Shown: positions 33,494 through 45,762 of the stretch, one piece after another | How positions within the stretch are numbered: the first letter of the stretch is position 1 | Layout: every line of letters starts with the position of its first letter | From: Periplaneta americana | Lineage: Eukaryota > Arthropoda > Insecta > Blattodea > Blattidae | Reading direction: 5' to 3' | Assembly (NCBI RefSeq): GCF_040183065.1 | Contig: NC_091131.1 | Coordinates: 15,827,800 to 15,891,799 of the forward strand | Length of the DNA stretch: 64,000 bases | Translations under genes and position numbers: made by a program | Notes under the pieces: generated by a model | What the model saw: only the letters and a program-made list of their open reading frames with translations | Database searches by the model: none | Told to the model about the DNA's origin: nothing

Positions 33494-34297
33494 GGGTGTT
33501 GGTAAGGCTGAACGTACTGTGCGTTCCAAACTTGCTTTGGTTCAGGGAAGACACAACAAAAACTCAGCAAATAGTAAAATTTTGTACGGAGTAACATAGT
33601 TTTCTTTATGTTTTTATAAACACAATTCCACCTATCAGTCACATTAATTTTTTTTTTACATTCCATTCACTCAAATTAATATCTACAATTTCTCCTAATT
33701 GAGTGAACTTAACAAACAACATATTTTTATTGACATTTTCTGATAAAATGCTTTGTACTTCACCGACAAAATGCTTATACTCTTCTCTCCCTTATCCCAT
33801 ACTAATTTCTTCTTGAGTGCGATCCATTCAAATAATTTGAATTCTTCATCATGTTAGGTCCATCCCTTGATGTAGGTACCCCACACAAGTAATTATAAAA
33901 GATCACTAAAAGTTCCATCAAATTGTTATAATGGACCCCTCTTCTTCTAATTTATGAAGTAAATTTTTCACAGCAGAGGTGTAAAGCTCAGAATTTCTGA
34001 AAGTTTGCGTCAGTGCAAGGAAACCAGGACATTTTCACTTCCCGAGAAAACTTTTCGGGACACCGGAACTGTCCCGCTTTCATCAGAATATCAGGTTATC
34101 CTGGCACACTTTTTCTACAAGGTGATAAAAGGAAAGCATCCGCACTTCAAATCATATAGTCAACGACTTCTGTTACTCCGTTCTGCATCGAAACAATCGG
34201 ATCATAATTATTATACATAGGGAAGTGAAATAATCTTGCAGGCTGAAAGGGATCCGTGTTACATTTTGAGACTAAATACACAGTTAATTAGAAAACT
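33494..34297. other. No gene recognised
   Basis: AT-rich with one short plus-strand frame (34005-34220) without support. Confidence 0.4.
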
Positions 34298-34385
34298 AAG
34301 CCACCGGCGTAGCTCGGGTGGTTAAGGCGCTTGCCCGCTTGGACTGATTACCTGGTTGGATTTTTTCCGATGGAACAACTGGATA
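34298..34385 (+). mobile_element. SINE 5' head fragment
   Basis: CCACCGGCGTAGCTCGGGTGGTTAAGG (A box) and GATTACCTGGTTGGATTTTT match the SINE at 52752. Confidence 0.7.
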
Positions 34386-34904
34386 ATACGCACGGCAGAC
34401 CAATATCGATAGTCGACTCTACTCGCTGGCCACTAGTCACCGGGCCGTACCGAGCCGTATCAAACAAAATATAATCGAAATGGTGGTAGTCAAATTCGCG
34501 ACTATATTCTTAAATAATTCACTCCATTATTCAAGTTCAAGGTTTTATGTAGTACAACGGCGGTTTTTTGAATGCATTAAATGAAAATGAAGATGTAATA
34601 ATATAATAAACTAGGTTATCACAAGGAAATTAACAGGAAAAAAGATGTGTTTCACGGAATACAATTAAAATGACGGAAAGTAAATTTCCGGTTAATGTTC
34701 GCCAAAGCGTAAAGTACGTAATTATGACGGCGTTGCTGTTTTATTTCTAGCCTATAGAAAAATACCTAGCCTTTTACGAAAAAAAAATTTAAGGACCATG
34801 AAATTATTCACCGCTTTCATTATAGGTCTATTATTTTTTAACAATATTACGAATCAAAAACTGTCATATTATATAATTTTAACTACTACATGGACGAACC
34901 AAAT
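34386..34904. other. No gene recognised
   Basis: AT-rich, nothing identified. Confidence 0.4.
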
Positions 34905-35265
34905 CAAGCTAACCTAACCAAAGCTAACCTAACCTAACCTAACCAAAGCTAAGCTAACCTAACCAAAACTAATCTAACCTAACCAAAGCTAATTTAACCT
35001 AACCTAAGCTAACCTAACCAAAGCTAACCTAACCTAACCAAAGCTAAGCTAACCTAACCAAAACTAATCTAACCTAACCAAAGCTAATTTAACCTAACCT
35101 AAGCTAAGCTAACCTAACCTAATCTAAGCTAAGCTAACATAACATAACATAACATAACATAACATAACATAACATAACATAACATAACATAACATAACAT
35201 AACATAACATAACATAACATAACATAACATAACATAACATAACATAACATAACATAACATAACCT
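34905..35265. repeat. Interstitial telomere-like repeat block plus (AACAT)n
   Basis: About 34905-35135 consists of CCTAA units, the C-strand of the insect telomeric TTAGG repeat, mixed with variants CTAAGCTAA and CCAAAGCTAA. A higher-order motif (AACCTAACCAAAGCTAA) recurs. It passes directly into a homogeneous pentamer array (AACAT)n, about 25 copies, to 35262. Confidence 0.85.
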
Positions 35266-35624
35266 TCGTAAATGCAAGGCCTGTAACCGGAGAAAGAAGG
35301 GATCTCAATCATTTAATCTGCAAGTACACGCAAAAATAAATTCAAGTAAGGATCACGCTCCCACTGCATGAGAGGTCCGCGCATGCGCTACAGCAAAACT
35401 GTTTCTGTCCCGAGCCTCTCATCTAAGGCACTCGTCATAATTTACTCGCAATATTTAAGCAAATACACATTGTCGCTAACAGTGGTGCTATCTCTCATTA
35501 ATGTTCAGAACGAAGGAGGTAGACAGAGAGAGAAAAAATTTCTCCCGCCAACTACGCCACACACCAACGTCATGTTCTTATGTTGGTGACATTGTGTATT
35601 TACTTAAATTTGGTGCTAAACGTA
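35266..35624. other. No gene recognised
   Basis: No family recognised; a 73-codon plus-strand frame (35368-35589) has no support. Confidence 0.4.
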
Positions 35625-35818
35625 ACGGCACGGTTCAAAGTGACCGTGCTAATTCTCCAGTATAGCGCCGAGGTTTTCCCCAACCGTAAGGCAAATGCTA
35701 GGTAATCTATGACGAATCCTCGGTCTCATCTTGCTAAATATCATCTCGCTACCACCAATCCCATCGACACTAAATAAGCTCGTAGTTGATATAGCGTCAT
35801 TAAATAACCAAGTCAAAA
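35625..35818 (+). mobile_element. SINE 3' part
   Basis: GGTTTTCCCCAACCGTAAGG, TGGGTAATCTATGACGAATC-like and GCGTCATTAAATAACCAA match the 3' half of the SINE at 52752. Confidence 0.75.
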
Positions 35819-35832
35819 AATTAGAAAATTGA

Positions 35833-36080
35833 TTTTATTTTATTGGGTTATTTTACGACGCTTTATCAACATCTAGGTTATTTAGCGTCTGAATGAAATG
35901 AAGGTGATAATGCCGGTGAAATGAGTCCAGCACCGAAAGTTAGCCACCATTTGCTCGTATTGGGTTGAGGGAAAACCACGGAAAAAACCTCAACCAGGTA
36001 ACTTGCCCCGACCGGGATTCGAACCCGGGCCACCTGGTTTCGAGGCCAGACGCGCTGACCGTTATTCCACAGGTGTGGAC
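35833..36080 (-). mobile_element. tRNA-derived SINE (full-length-like)
   Basis: Minus strand: GTCCACACCTGTGGAATAAC, GCGTCTGGCCTCGAAACCAG, GGTTCGAATCCCGGTCGGGG (B box), ACCTGGTTGAGG, then ATTATCACCTTCATTTCATT and TAAATAACCTAG with a GTAAAATAACCCAATAAAAT tail. Same family as 54183 and 61112, inserted next to another SINE tail. Confidence 0.9.
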
Positions 36081-36689
36081 TATAAAACTAAGTTTGAAGT
36101 TTCAGCAGTCCGGAAACATCGTCGCTAACACACTCGTCTCGTGATACAGATGTAAGAGATCAACGAACTCGGTGTGTCCGCTAGACGAGCTGTTCTCTGG
36201 CGCTGTATTGCAGTAAACTCGCACTCTGCTGTGGCTTGAATTTAGTGATTTTTAAAATTAAATTTACACGAAAACCGTTCACGCTACTGAAATACGCCAG
36301 AGGGATAAATTATCCTTTATTGGTATACCTATCGATATGGACAAAAATGACGATCCTATTCGCAATAGTTAGCGAATAAGAGGTTGTTAAATATATCAGA
36401 AAAAACATTTTTATGAAGAAATTATTAGCTTTCCACCAATATGATACTATAGTTTTTTGTTACATATAAAATGAGCTATTCGCTCTGAAGATCTGCAAGG
36501 CTATTTCAGTTCCACCCTGTATATTCGTGTTACTCTTTTGCGTGCTGTTGTGTTCCGGATTGCATTTCTTTATTTTTCGGGAAATATATTTTACTTAATA
36601 CTTAATACTCAATATTGAAGGTAACGATTAAGGGAAAAAAAAAATATTTCTTGAAGGAATAGGTAAAAGATCCTAGACTATGTTGTTGA
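36081..36689. other. No gene recognised
   Basis: Nothing identified. Confidence 0.4.
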
Positions 36690-36798
36690 TGTAGGTCTTT
36701 AAAACATTCCAGTACTAATTGTAATTTTATTCTTAATATTATAGTTGGAATCTCCTGGTAGAGGGGCAGAGAAGGCCTGACGGCCTTATCTCTACCAG

Positions 36799-36867
<69 letters not shown>

Positions 36868-36869
36868 AT
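36690..36869 (+). repeat. LINE 3' tail with (AAAT)n
   Basis: AGAGAAGGCCTGACGGCCTT ATCTCTACCAGG, then about 75 bp of AAAT repeats. Confidence 0.9.
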
Positions 36870-37022
36870 ACTAAAAGAATCATGCAGATATTTAATTAAT
36901 TGTATGTTTTATTATGTAAATACTTTACGGTTGTAAAATTATGCATATTTGATATTACTTTTCAGGTAATTATTAACTATTTTAATATTCTGAATAGTGT
37001 TTTTTAAAGTGTGATGCATGTA

Positions 37023-38794
37023 GGGTAAACGTTGGTAATTTCGTGGCAGTGGTTATTTCGTGATACTTTTTCTTTGCTCCTTCATGAACTAACCAATGGT
37101 GTTACGAGATTCAAATTTCCTCCAAGGGACTGCATTTGTTGTCCGGTTTCCAGAAACGTACAGCTACGCTTTGTGTGACTATTGTAGCTGCTTCAATGAG
37201 CTTTTATGTTTGGAGAGAGCAAGTTAGCGTCGATTTCTCAGGCGTACAAATGTTGTGGATGTTTGTAATTACATTACAGGCTTATTACTAAAGGTAAACA
37301 TATGATATTGGTACAATGATTTATTATATCTTAACGACATTTTAGGAAATGTTTTTGGAATTTTAGATACAGCTGTAGTCGCCATATAGGCTTAGATTTA
37401 CTGGTAGAAATCTTAGCTGTTTGAGGCGAAATTTTGTTGAGCATTAAGCGTTACTGTTTTAAGCGGAACTATTTTAAAAATTGTATTACAATACGAATTT
37501 TAGAAATCTGAAGATAAGATGTGATAACAAAAAAGAAAAGGGGGACGCAATGGGTTCAGTGTAGCTTCTGTTTGATCTGTTATCATGCTAAGTACCAATG
37601 ATAAGTGCTAGATGACTTACTTGCAAAAATTGTGAAAGAAGATGAAACATGACTCCACCATTTTGGACCAGAGACAGAGGCAGACAATGGAGTGGCAGCA
37701 TGCAAATTCACCAAAGAAATAGAAATTCAAAAGTACACCTTCGGCAGGAAAAGTTATGGCTATTGTGTTTTTCGATTCAGAAGGACTCTTGCTTGCGGAC
37801 ATCATGCCACACGGAACCACCATTAATTCTGATGCGTATGTGGCAACTCTCAAGAAACTTCAAGCTCGACTGAGTCGTGTTCGACGACATCGGGAGAAGC
37901 AGGATGTTCTGCTATTGCACGACAACGCACAGCAATGTCAGTCACAAGACTACAGACAAGATCAGAAAATTCGGATAGACAACACTGAAATATCCGCCTT
38001 ACAGTCCTGAACTGGAACCATGCGATTACCATCTCTCTGGTAAACTGAAGGATCCCTTCGCGCAACGAGGTTAGAAGATGACTCCCTTGTGCACGCTGCT
38101 AAAGAGTGGCTCAGACGTGTTGGTCCAGACTTTTACCGTGCTGGTCTACTGACCCTCGTTCCTAGGTTACGTAAAGCAGTTGAAAGGGACGGGGATTATG
38201 TGGAAAAGTGACGTTTTGTTCTTAAGGGATGTATCTACATTCTGTGAAAATAGCAAAGCTGTAGGATAAAAATATAATTTTTAAACAAATGTTATGCATT
38301 ACTTTTGGAGTTACCCTAGTAATATAGGCTATAGTAAAGTCCGTAATAAAAGTGTTCACCCTTTCAGGGCAAAGAAAATCCCTTTTCAATTTCAATTTTT
38401 ACTTTGATTTCATTCTTATTATGTGTTGATATGTATTTCTATGTTTTCTTGCTATGAATATTAGACGGAATTACTATGTTTGAAGTCTTGTAACAATAAA
38501 TGAGAATTTAATTTGACTTTAATGAATTTTTCCACAATTCTTCTACCTCTCACGAAAATATCAATGTAATATCACGAAATTACCAAGGCTATCACGAAAT
38601 AACCAACGTTTTAGCTTAAGTTGTAAAAGTGGTGTTTGGCACTTGTTCAAGAACGTGTACAATCTTTTATGTTTCCAGATTTGTACAGCAAATTATCGTC
38701 TTTTAGATGAAAAGATCGGAATAAGGATATATTTACACATTTGCATTTTAAATTAATTTTCATGAAATTATCACGAAATTACCAATGTTTACCC
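37023..38794. mobile_element. TA-target transposon hosting a mariner insertion
   Basis: Ends GGGTAAACGTTGGTAATTTC and inverse (GAAATTACCAATGTTTACCC), flanked by TA. Subterminal TATTTCGTGATA-type repeats recur near 38560-38610. Most of the middle is a mariner relic. No transposase of its own. Confidence 0.75.
37625..38320 (+). pseudogene. mariner transposase relic
   Basis: Across frames: GRKSYG-like start, MAIVFFDSEGLLLADIMPHG, TTINSDAYVATLKKLQARLS, DVLLLHDNA (catalytic D), YSPELEPCDYHL (third acidic region), LRRVGPDFYRAG and VERDGDYVEK with a stop. 5'-truncated, so the first catalytic D is lost or displaced, and shifts occur around 37755 and 37950. The 3' end matches the mariner terminus GCATTACTTTTGGAGT (about 38297-38312). 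Confidence 0.85.
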
Positions 38795-38796
38795 TA

Positions 38797-39474
38797 TATT
38801 AAGCGTGAAAAGTTTTGTTCATTTAGCTTTTATAGTAGCTGAGATATAAAAAAATTTAATTCATTAAATTTTTCCAGGCCCCTCTTCAGTTGACCGCCAC
38901 AGTGGCTCCGTGCTAGTGTTATAAGATTTTAAACCAGGAGACCCTGGCTCTGAACTCTCGAACCTGGAATCCAGTATTTGTATGATAACCTATGCCTATG
39001 CGATGAAAATTGGATTTATTTTGTTTTGACATTGAAGAATATCTTCATTATACGCGCCAGTTATTCCTTCATTGGCAGGCATAATTCACCGACTCTGATT
39101 TTCGCTTCCTTTAGTAGAGCATATGAATTCTTCATTGGCAGGTCCAATTTGTGACTTGTTATGCTACATGAATATTGACAGATGTTCCATACGATGCACA
39201 TTAACATTCGATGAATATACACAGAAAAAAAAATGAATGTCTCAGTGCTGTTAAGGTTGATGTCAATATCTAATTCAATGCTTTGCTACAAATTTTAGTG
39301 TTGTTTTTATCAAACCTGGTAAAAATAAGAATTGTCACCATGTATACAGTCATTCTTTCCTTAATTTTTAATAATAATACAAATAAACTAGTGGCTTGTG
39401 CAGCAAATGCTACAAACTAAGTTCATTACAATTCAAATTAAAATTTTTCAAATTTATTTCCAATGAATACCAGA
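38797..39474. other. No gene; dispersed repeat
   Basis: 39215-39375 shares TTAAGGTTGATGTCA, TATCTAATTCA and AAAATTATCACCA-like text with 61835-61960. Otherwise nothing. Confidence 0.45.
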
Positions 39475-39905
39475 CATTTTGGAAGTCCCTATCCCAAGCA
39501 AGATTGATCCAGTCTCTACCATCATATCCCACCTTTCTCAAATCGATTTTAATACTATCCTCCCATCTACGTCTGCCTCCCTCAAGGTCTTTTCCCTTCA
39601 GGTCTTTCAACTAACACTCTATACCATTTCTAGATTAACCCATACGTGCTACATGCGCTGCCATCTCAAATGTCTGGATGTAATATTCCTAATTATGTTA
39701 GGTGAAGAATACAATGCGTGTAGTTCTGCGTTGTGTAACTTTCTCCATTCTCCTATGACTTCATCCCTCTTAGCCCCAAATATTTTCCTAAGCATCTTAT
39801 TTTCCAACACCCTTACACCCTTAATCTCTGTTCCTCTCTCAAAGTTTCCAACCATAAAGAACAACCGGTAGCGTAACTGTTTTATAAATTCTAACTTTCA
39901 GCTTT
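39475..39905 (-). mobile_element. LINE fragment (abundant family)
   Basis: Minus-strand text RLRVLENKMLRKIFGAKRDE-like, WRKLHNAELHALYSSPNIIR and RRRWEDSIKIDLRKVGYDGR. More diverged, with deletions inside AGHVARMG. Confidence 0.85.
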
Positions 39906-41386
39906 AAATATCTATACGATACCGCCATTAAATATATGGAAAAGACCCATACCACTTGACTAAGAACTATAAAAATATTTCACTTTAATAACAATATTGT
40001 TATCTTACGTAAGTTTTGTATAGACTACTAAATAGCCGTTACTCAGTAAATATTATAGAAATGAAGATGTAACTTCAGATATTCTTTATGCCTACTTATA
40101 TAACCCCAGAAGGTTTCACTTTAATATCATCAATAAAGCATTAATCTGTATAATTGGTGACAAATACATCATGGTATTCACTATAATAATATTTCATTTT
40201 AATGGTAATAATGTCATCAAACATTCTTAAGTTTTGTAGTTTTTAATATCCAATACACAGACAGCTGTACTCAGAAAATTACACATCAGAGAATCTTCTT
40301 TTTTAGTAAGTCTTGAAGTTTTTAATAATCAATATTACAGAAACGTTCAGAAAAGTTACACAAATGAAGCTCGACATAATGGCATTATGTCAGCCACCTG
40401 AACTCTAAATATGTTAGCAAACCTGCAAGTCATAGCCTTCTTGTGATATTGTTTATTGTAGTGTGTTTGTGTTTTGTTTTGTTTTTTTCTGAAAGGGCCA
40501 TTACCTATATCTCAAAACTGACGACAGATGGATTTTGGAAAATAGGAAAATGATGTAGAAAAGTTGACATTACACTAAAAATTACTATTTATCTAAAAAA
40601 ACTTTGGGTTCCAAGCTTCAAAATGAGGGGTCATTTATTAAAATCCGTTCACCCGTTTTCCCGTAATTTCCATTACCAGTTCAAATTATAGATTTTGTAT
40701 TAAAATACTGAAATAGATCGTTCTCTCACTCTTAACAGCAATGCGACATTCATATTTTTTTCTTTATTATTCATTTGTAATTTTATACATACTTGACTGT
40801 TTATTAGGTGGTAAGAAGGATCTAGACAATATAATAGAGCTGAACTTCACAGTTACAGCACGAGATACAGGGTTTATCAAGTACGACGCAATGGCCTACC
40901 CACACTCCCACGCAGGTCTACCGCATACTTCTATCACAGTTGCCGTGTCATGGCCCGGCTTGTCTCCCCTGCGTAAACTAAGAAGTACTGTGACTAGATT
41001 AAACTTACCTTCAAGATACACTGGAGGCTTTTCACTCAGGGGATGTGTTTTGTTTGAATATTTGCATTGTTGCAAATATGTGCGAAGAAAGGACTTGAAA
41101 GGGATTGGATATTTATTATCTTCTGCATGCTGGAGTTTTAAAGGCAGGGAACAATGGTGATTTCTTACTTGAAAGACACTTTTTTATTTTCTTGTGAACC
41201 AATGTTGTAAGGTTGTAAGGTTGATTCTGTCTCCGTTATACATAACAGAAAATGGGATAGCTTGTTACTCTAAAAGGAATTTTCTTTGAACATTTTCCGT
41301 TTCCAATATTCAATTCAATGGTTCCAATGCAGGAGCACCTCTGTCTCACCTGATGCCTAAGACACCTTCGACTTCTGACTATTATG
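39906..41386. other. No gene; degenerate repeats
   Basis: 39950-40370 holds repeats about 250 bp apart (AATATTTCA(C/T)TTTAAT, TTAAGTTTTGTA). 40380-40740 resembles a dispersed repeat. The frame 40741-41160 has a hydrophobic N-terminus, but no family and no TATA or splice support. Confidence 0.4.
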
Positions 41387-41690
41387 CCAGGTGCACACAC
41401 AATCAGACGCGGCGCAGAGCGACGCGACATTTTGTCTGTTGGTACTTGTCTCCCATTGATTTCTTATGATGCGGTGCGACGGTCACGAACATACACGAAG
41501 AGACACGTAGAGACAACATCGAATGACTGCTTGAAGTTCGTCGCCAGGAGACTGTCCGATATGTGCAGTGTACTGCGCATCGTTAGTAGTGACTATGATT
41601 GCACGCTTTCACTAATCTACAAATAATATTGTTGTGTAGTGCACATTATTCATAATGGAGCTCGACGCGGATAAATTAGATACGTTTTGT

Positions 41691-41944
41691 CCTAGATCAT
41701 ATGTGTAACAGATATGTCGGGCTTATAGGCTTTGAGGTTAACAACTCTTGTCAGGTTTACTACGCTGCCATCTAGTTGTTACATAAGGAGCCACGTCATA
41801 ATTCCCATTTGAATTGCATTAGCGACTGTGCTGCCATCTCGTGTTCGTTTACGGCGGACGGGTGGCGATCCTGGCGGTTGTTCTCTTCAAAGTGTTGCCG
41901 ATTTTAACGTAGCGAAGAGTTATCTGTTACATATATGATCTAGG
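41691..41944. mobile_element. 254-bp MITE with 7-bp target duplication
   Basis: Ends CCTAGATCATAT(G/A)TGTAACA and inverse, continuing GATA, flanked by perfect GTTTTGT (41684-41690 and 41945-41951). Noncoding. Confidence 0.9.
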
Positions 41945-42032
41945 GTTTTGTACAATCTTTGAAACAATATCACCATAATAATGTGGTTTCTAAAAATATG
42001 TGAGAAATTGCAAATGAGATGAAAGCACCAGG

Positions 42033-42083
<51 letters not shown>

Positions 42084-42089
42084 GGCTTA

Positions 42090-42309
42090 GGGGAGAGTCT
42101 GGTAGTATCGGATATCGGGTAATATCGGACAGTGCGTTTCTTTCATCTACCACCATATGGTAGTACCTGAATGACATGGTTACGTTTCTCTATGCGACAT
42201 CACAGAAACGTAACCATGTCAATCAGGTAGGCCTACTATCATCGTGTGGTAGATGAAAGAAACTCACTGTCCGATATTACCCGATGTCCGATACTACCCG
42301 ACTCTCCCC
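42090..42309. mobile_element. 220-bp palindromic MITE, TA target
   Basis: GGGGAGAGTC, TAATATCGGACAGTG, TTTCTTTCATCTACCAC and ACATGGTTACGTTTCT on the left return inverted on the right. Flanked by TA (42088-42089, 42310-42311). Near-perfect hairpin. Confidence 0.9.
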
Positions 42310-43293
42310 TACTTCTCTGCTCTATACAATCACTCATTATTGATTCTGCACTACATTAGTATTATTCAATTTTAAGGGGAGAGGATGGAATTTTTTGGTG
42401 AAAAATGAGCAAATTTTCAGAAAAAAAATTCTTTAAAAAACCCTGTGATATGTGTGGAATGCATAGCATAACATTTTGTGGGTATTTGTGCCCTTATCGG
42501 ATGTTGAGTCGCCATTTTTAAGCTTCCTACGTTATGGATTTTTAAATCGCACGCCCGCTTTTATCGGTTTCCAGTAACTTCAGTTTTTTGATACATTGCC
42601 AGACAAAATGGATATAATTTCTGAACTATTAAAGATACATGCAAGAAATTTAGAACACACATTCTTTAGACTATTAGGAAACTTTTCTCTGTAACAGAAT
42701 TTTGTTAATTGATTTCATTTTGAAAATACGTCCGTTTGTTTGCAAGAAAGGAAATCAGAAAACTGTTATTAAATTTTAATTGTTTATTTTACAAACGCAG
42801 GGAATAATATCAAAATTCTGTTACAGATAGTTTGTATAACATGCTTTCGCAAATACATTGCAAAAAACTGTTTGAATCTATCTTTAAAAACGGTTTAGAT
42901 ATATATCGGTTTTAGTACAATCCTGCATTGGGTATATTTTTTTCAAATTTAGGCCCACAAATATTTTTTTTTTTTCAAAATATTTTTATTTGGTTGAGTT
43001 GTCACAGCTATGAGCTCTCTACATACAAAAATTAATATTTTACACCAAGTAGGAAAAAAATTTAAAAAATACCATCTCTCTTTCAGTCCTATAGAGTTTT
43101 AGGCGTAGTCGTCCTTAGAAAATGATAACCAAATACAATAGAATTTCTGATATAGACAGTCCTCTTTCATTGACGCCATTTTTCCAAATCCACACAGCCA
43201 GCAAATCAGTTGTCTCGGGCAGACCGTGTGAAGCTGTCTCGAGGCGTTTTAAAACAAAACTTCGCGTCTGATTCTGTGTGCACCGGCCTTATG

Positions 43294-43980
43294 TTCTACA
43301 GGTGTTTCTATTGTACTTGAAATAGTCCAAAAAACATATTTTGTTTAAAATGGAGTGTATTCATTTACATACTTCGGCATCATTCAGTAGATTCTCTGAA
43401 TTCTGTAGACTGGACATGGCGATTAGGATTGGTTGATGAAACTATACTGCGGATATTAAAGTAATACAAAATATTGTTGTAAAAAATAAGTACATTATAA
43501 TTGAAATACATTCGTATGGCATTGCATTGGTAGTTGTAAATGTTATTACATACAACATATTTGTGGAATGTTGCATAAAGGACGGGCTGTAGCCTAAAAG
43601 TTTCTACATGGCATGCCCTCGGTTTTATGAAAGCTTCCAATTCGTGATTTAGTCTGTTCTGTGTTAATCGAAGCAGGCGTCGTTCCACACGATATACACA
43701 AGAAGATGCGCTTAGCGTCTTGTTTGCTCCTGAAGTGCGGTGAATCAAATCGTTGTCACTGTTAGAGCATTCTGACAATATTTTCTCGTTACGCACGTGT
43801 TTATGTGGCTAAGCTCGGAGTATGGATTAAGTGTTAAAACAGCTGTTGTGTTCATTCGGCACTAAATGATTTTCGAATATACAGTACATAGGACTTTTGA
43901 AACTTGGCGCAAATATATTGAACATAACCTATCAAAAAAAGAAAAAGGAAGTAAGGCATGTGACAAAATAAAACTATTAG
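43294..43980. other. No gene recognised
   Basis: The frame at 43380-43796 on the minus strand has a fairly complex N-terminal half (ASSCVYRVERRLLRLTQNRL) but no family, start context or splice sites I could confirm. Confidence 0.35.
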
Positions 43981-44796
43981 CAAATACCTTATTGTAATAA
44001 TACCGGACAGCTGTATACTAGCAGGATTGGCGTGAGTGCGAAATATCACGGACCTGACATCTAGCGGAGAGGGATGGAATTACGTCCACATATACAAATA
44101 TTAACATGGCGAGATTCGGACTATTGTTTAAAACATGAGTTACTAATGTGGAATTATATCACTTAAGAAATGTTGAATAATATTTAATGTAAAATTATTA
44201 TCTTATATCAAAGCTGCATATTATGAGAAATATTTCATACTTCATATTACTTTCCGTAATTAATCGTTACATATTTTTTCTTTGGTTTACCGAGACAAAA
44301 TCAATCTGATATTAGGAATGAATTTACAGTAATGTTTAATATACGCATTGCTGACAACTGCAAAAATAAAATTGATAGTAATCTGATGCTTGTAATAATT
44401 AGTAAAGGCATGTGGACAACAATAAAACTTAATTTGATGAAACCTTAAAATTTTCAATACATTTTGAATTCTATTCATTTATTAAGTCTAAATAAAAAAG
44501 CTAATTTGTATTTTCTTATCAACACAAAGACGAAGGAATTAGGCCTACTAAAGAATGTTGTTGACTCACGATTTATGAACTGTCGGAGCAATTTGTAATG
44601 CTGCAATTGTCACAATAATTGACATTTTAACACAGCACTAATTAATAAAACTATTAGCTAGCCCAGCAACAATATACATTGCAGTTGATTAAAGAATGTT
44701 TCGCGAGTATCTCCACACCGGCAGGTAGGTAGCAGCACCATCGTCGTTCGCACGGAAAACTACTAGCTGTCCGGTATTATTATAGTAAGGTATTTG
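43981..44796. mobile_element. 816-bp non-autonomous transposon with CTATTAG flanks
   Basis: Ends CAAATACCTTA(T/C)T(G/A)TAAT and inverse, continuing AATACCGGACAGCT, flanked by CTATTAG on both sides (43974-43980 and 44797-44803), either a 7-bp duplication or an imperfect extension of the ends. Noncoding. Confidence 0.8.
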
Positions 44797-44870
44797 CTAT
44801 TAGTGGTAACGATTTCAGATTTTGCGTGACTCACTGTACATTGAACCTAATCATATCTACATGGTTGAAT

Positions 44871-45762
44871 GTATTTTTTTGCACGATAGTGTGTTTTTTC
44901 GACGTTACAGCAAACGGCCGCCACGAGGGAAGTTGATTTTACTGAATTCAGAATTGCGAACCTAGATAAGTTTGTTGAAATATTACAAATAACTGCTCTA
45001 TACTTGGTTTTTTGAAAGATGGGACATGACAGTTAAGCGGCCGAGCTTGGAACTACAGTGCTATGTTGACAATATGGACTACCATGCTGCCAGCTGATGG
45101 AAGCTAGCAATTGTCGTTAAGATGGCTGACGTTAAAACATTCATTGACAATTGACGTGAAGGTAAGAAAACAATACAAAAATCGACAGAGAATCAAACAC
45201 GAAACATATCAATGCTAACACTGCGTGCATAATAAATGTCGCTAAGAGAGCTATTAAGCACTCGCCACGTGAGAATGGTAAATTTGGCAACTCAACCGTT
45301 GTTACCATAGCAACAGGCCTATCAATCTATGTGATATTCAGTTGTTTTTCCGATCGCAACACTCCTGTCATGTCCCATCTTTAAAAAAAACAAGTATAGA
45401 GTTGAAATGAAAACCACTGCCTTCTATATATGGTGAAATCCTACAATACATGTAAAATTCATACGCAAAAGGCAGTGTTAATTAATATACATTATACGAA
45501 ACAAATAGCTGCATTTGAAACGTACTGGGAACTTTATTTAAAAAATTCAAACTTTACTTAACAAAAATAAATAAAACTAATTTCAATTGAACACGAAATA
45601 TTACAAGTACCTGAATCATTTTTACTCCATATTGAAGTTGATGGTGAAGTTTGTGCGTTGGCCAGACTGCTAACATGAGTCGGCTGTTCATAGTGTAACG
45701 TAGGTACTAAGATTTAAAAAAAATATTATTTTCAAAATAGAGCTACTATCGTGCAAAAAATA
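44871..45762. mobile_element. Inverted-end element hosting a nested MITE
   Basis: GTATTTTTTTGCACGATAGT at the left is inverted at the right. Contains the element at 44996-45403. Noncoding. Confidence 0.65.
44996..45403. mobile_element. Nested MITE
   Basis: About 37-bp inverted ends CTATACTTGGTTTTTT / AAAGATGGGACATGACAG with few mismatches. About 0.4 kb, noncoding; target duplication not resolved. Confidence 0.75.

Larger units (their letters stand above)
41387..43288. mobile_element. 1.9-kb non-autonomous transposon with two nested MITEs
   Basis: Ends CCAGGTGCACACACAATCAG and inverse of GGCCGGTGCACACAGAATCA, continuing ACGCG, flanked by TTATG (41382-41386 and 43289-43293). The interior holds elements at 41691-41944 and 42090-42309 and an (AAT)n run at 42039-42083. 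No transposase. Confidence 0.8.

Noticed and set aside
34298-34385. Possible tRNA gene
   Set aside because: A and B box-like sequences belong to a SINE head; no complete cloverleaf with paired acceptor stem. The same applies at 20664, 48587, 54183 and 61112.
40741-41160. 139-codon plus-strand frame with hydrophobic start
   Set aside because: No TATA, splice or family support, ordinary AT-rich composition, and no signal-cleavage site followed by a plausible mature part.
43380-43796. 138-codon minus-strand frame
   Set aside because: The first half looks complex, but there is no recognisable domain, and the last half is AT-rich; could be transposon-derived.
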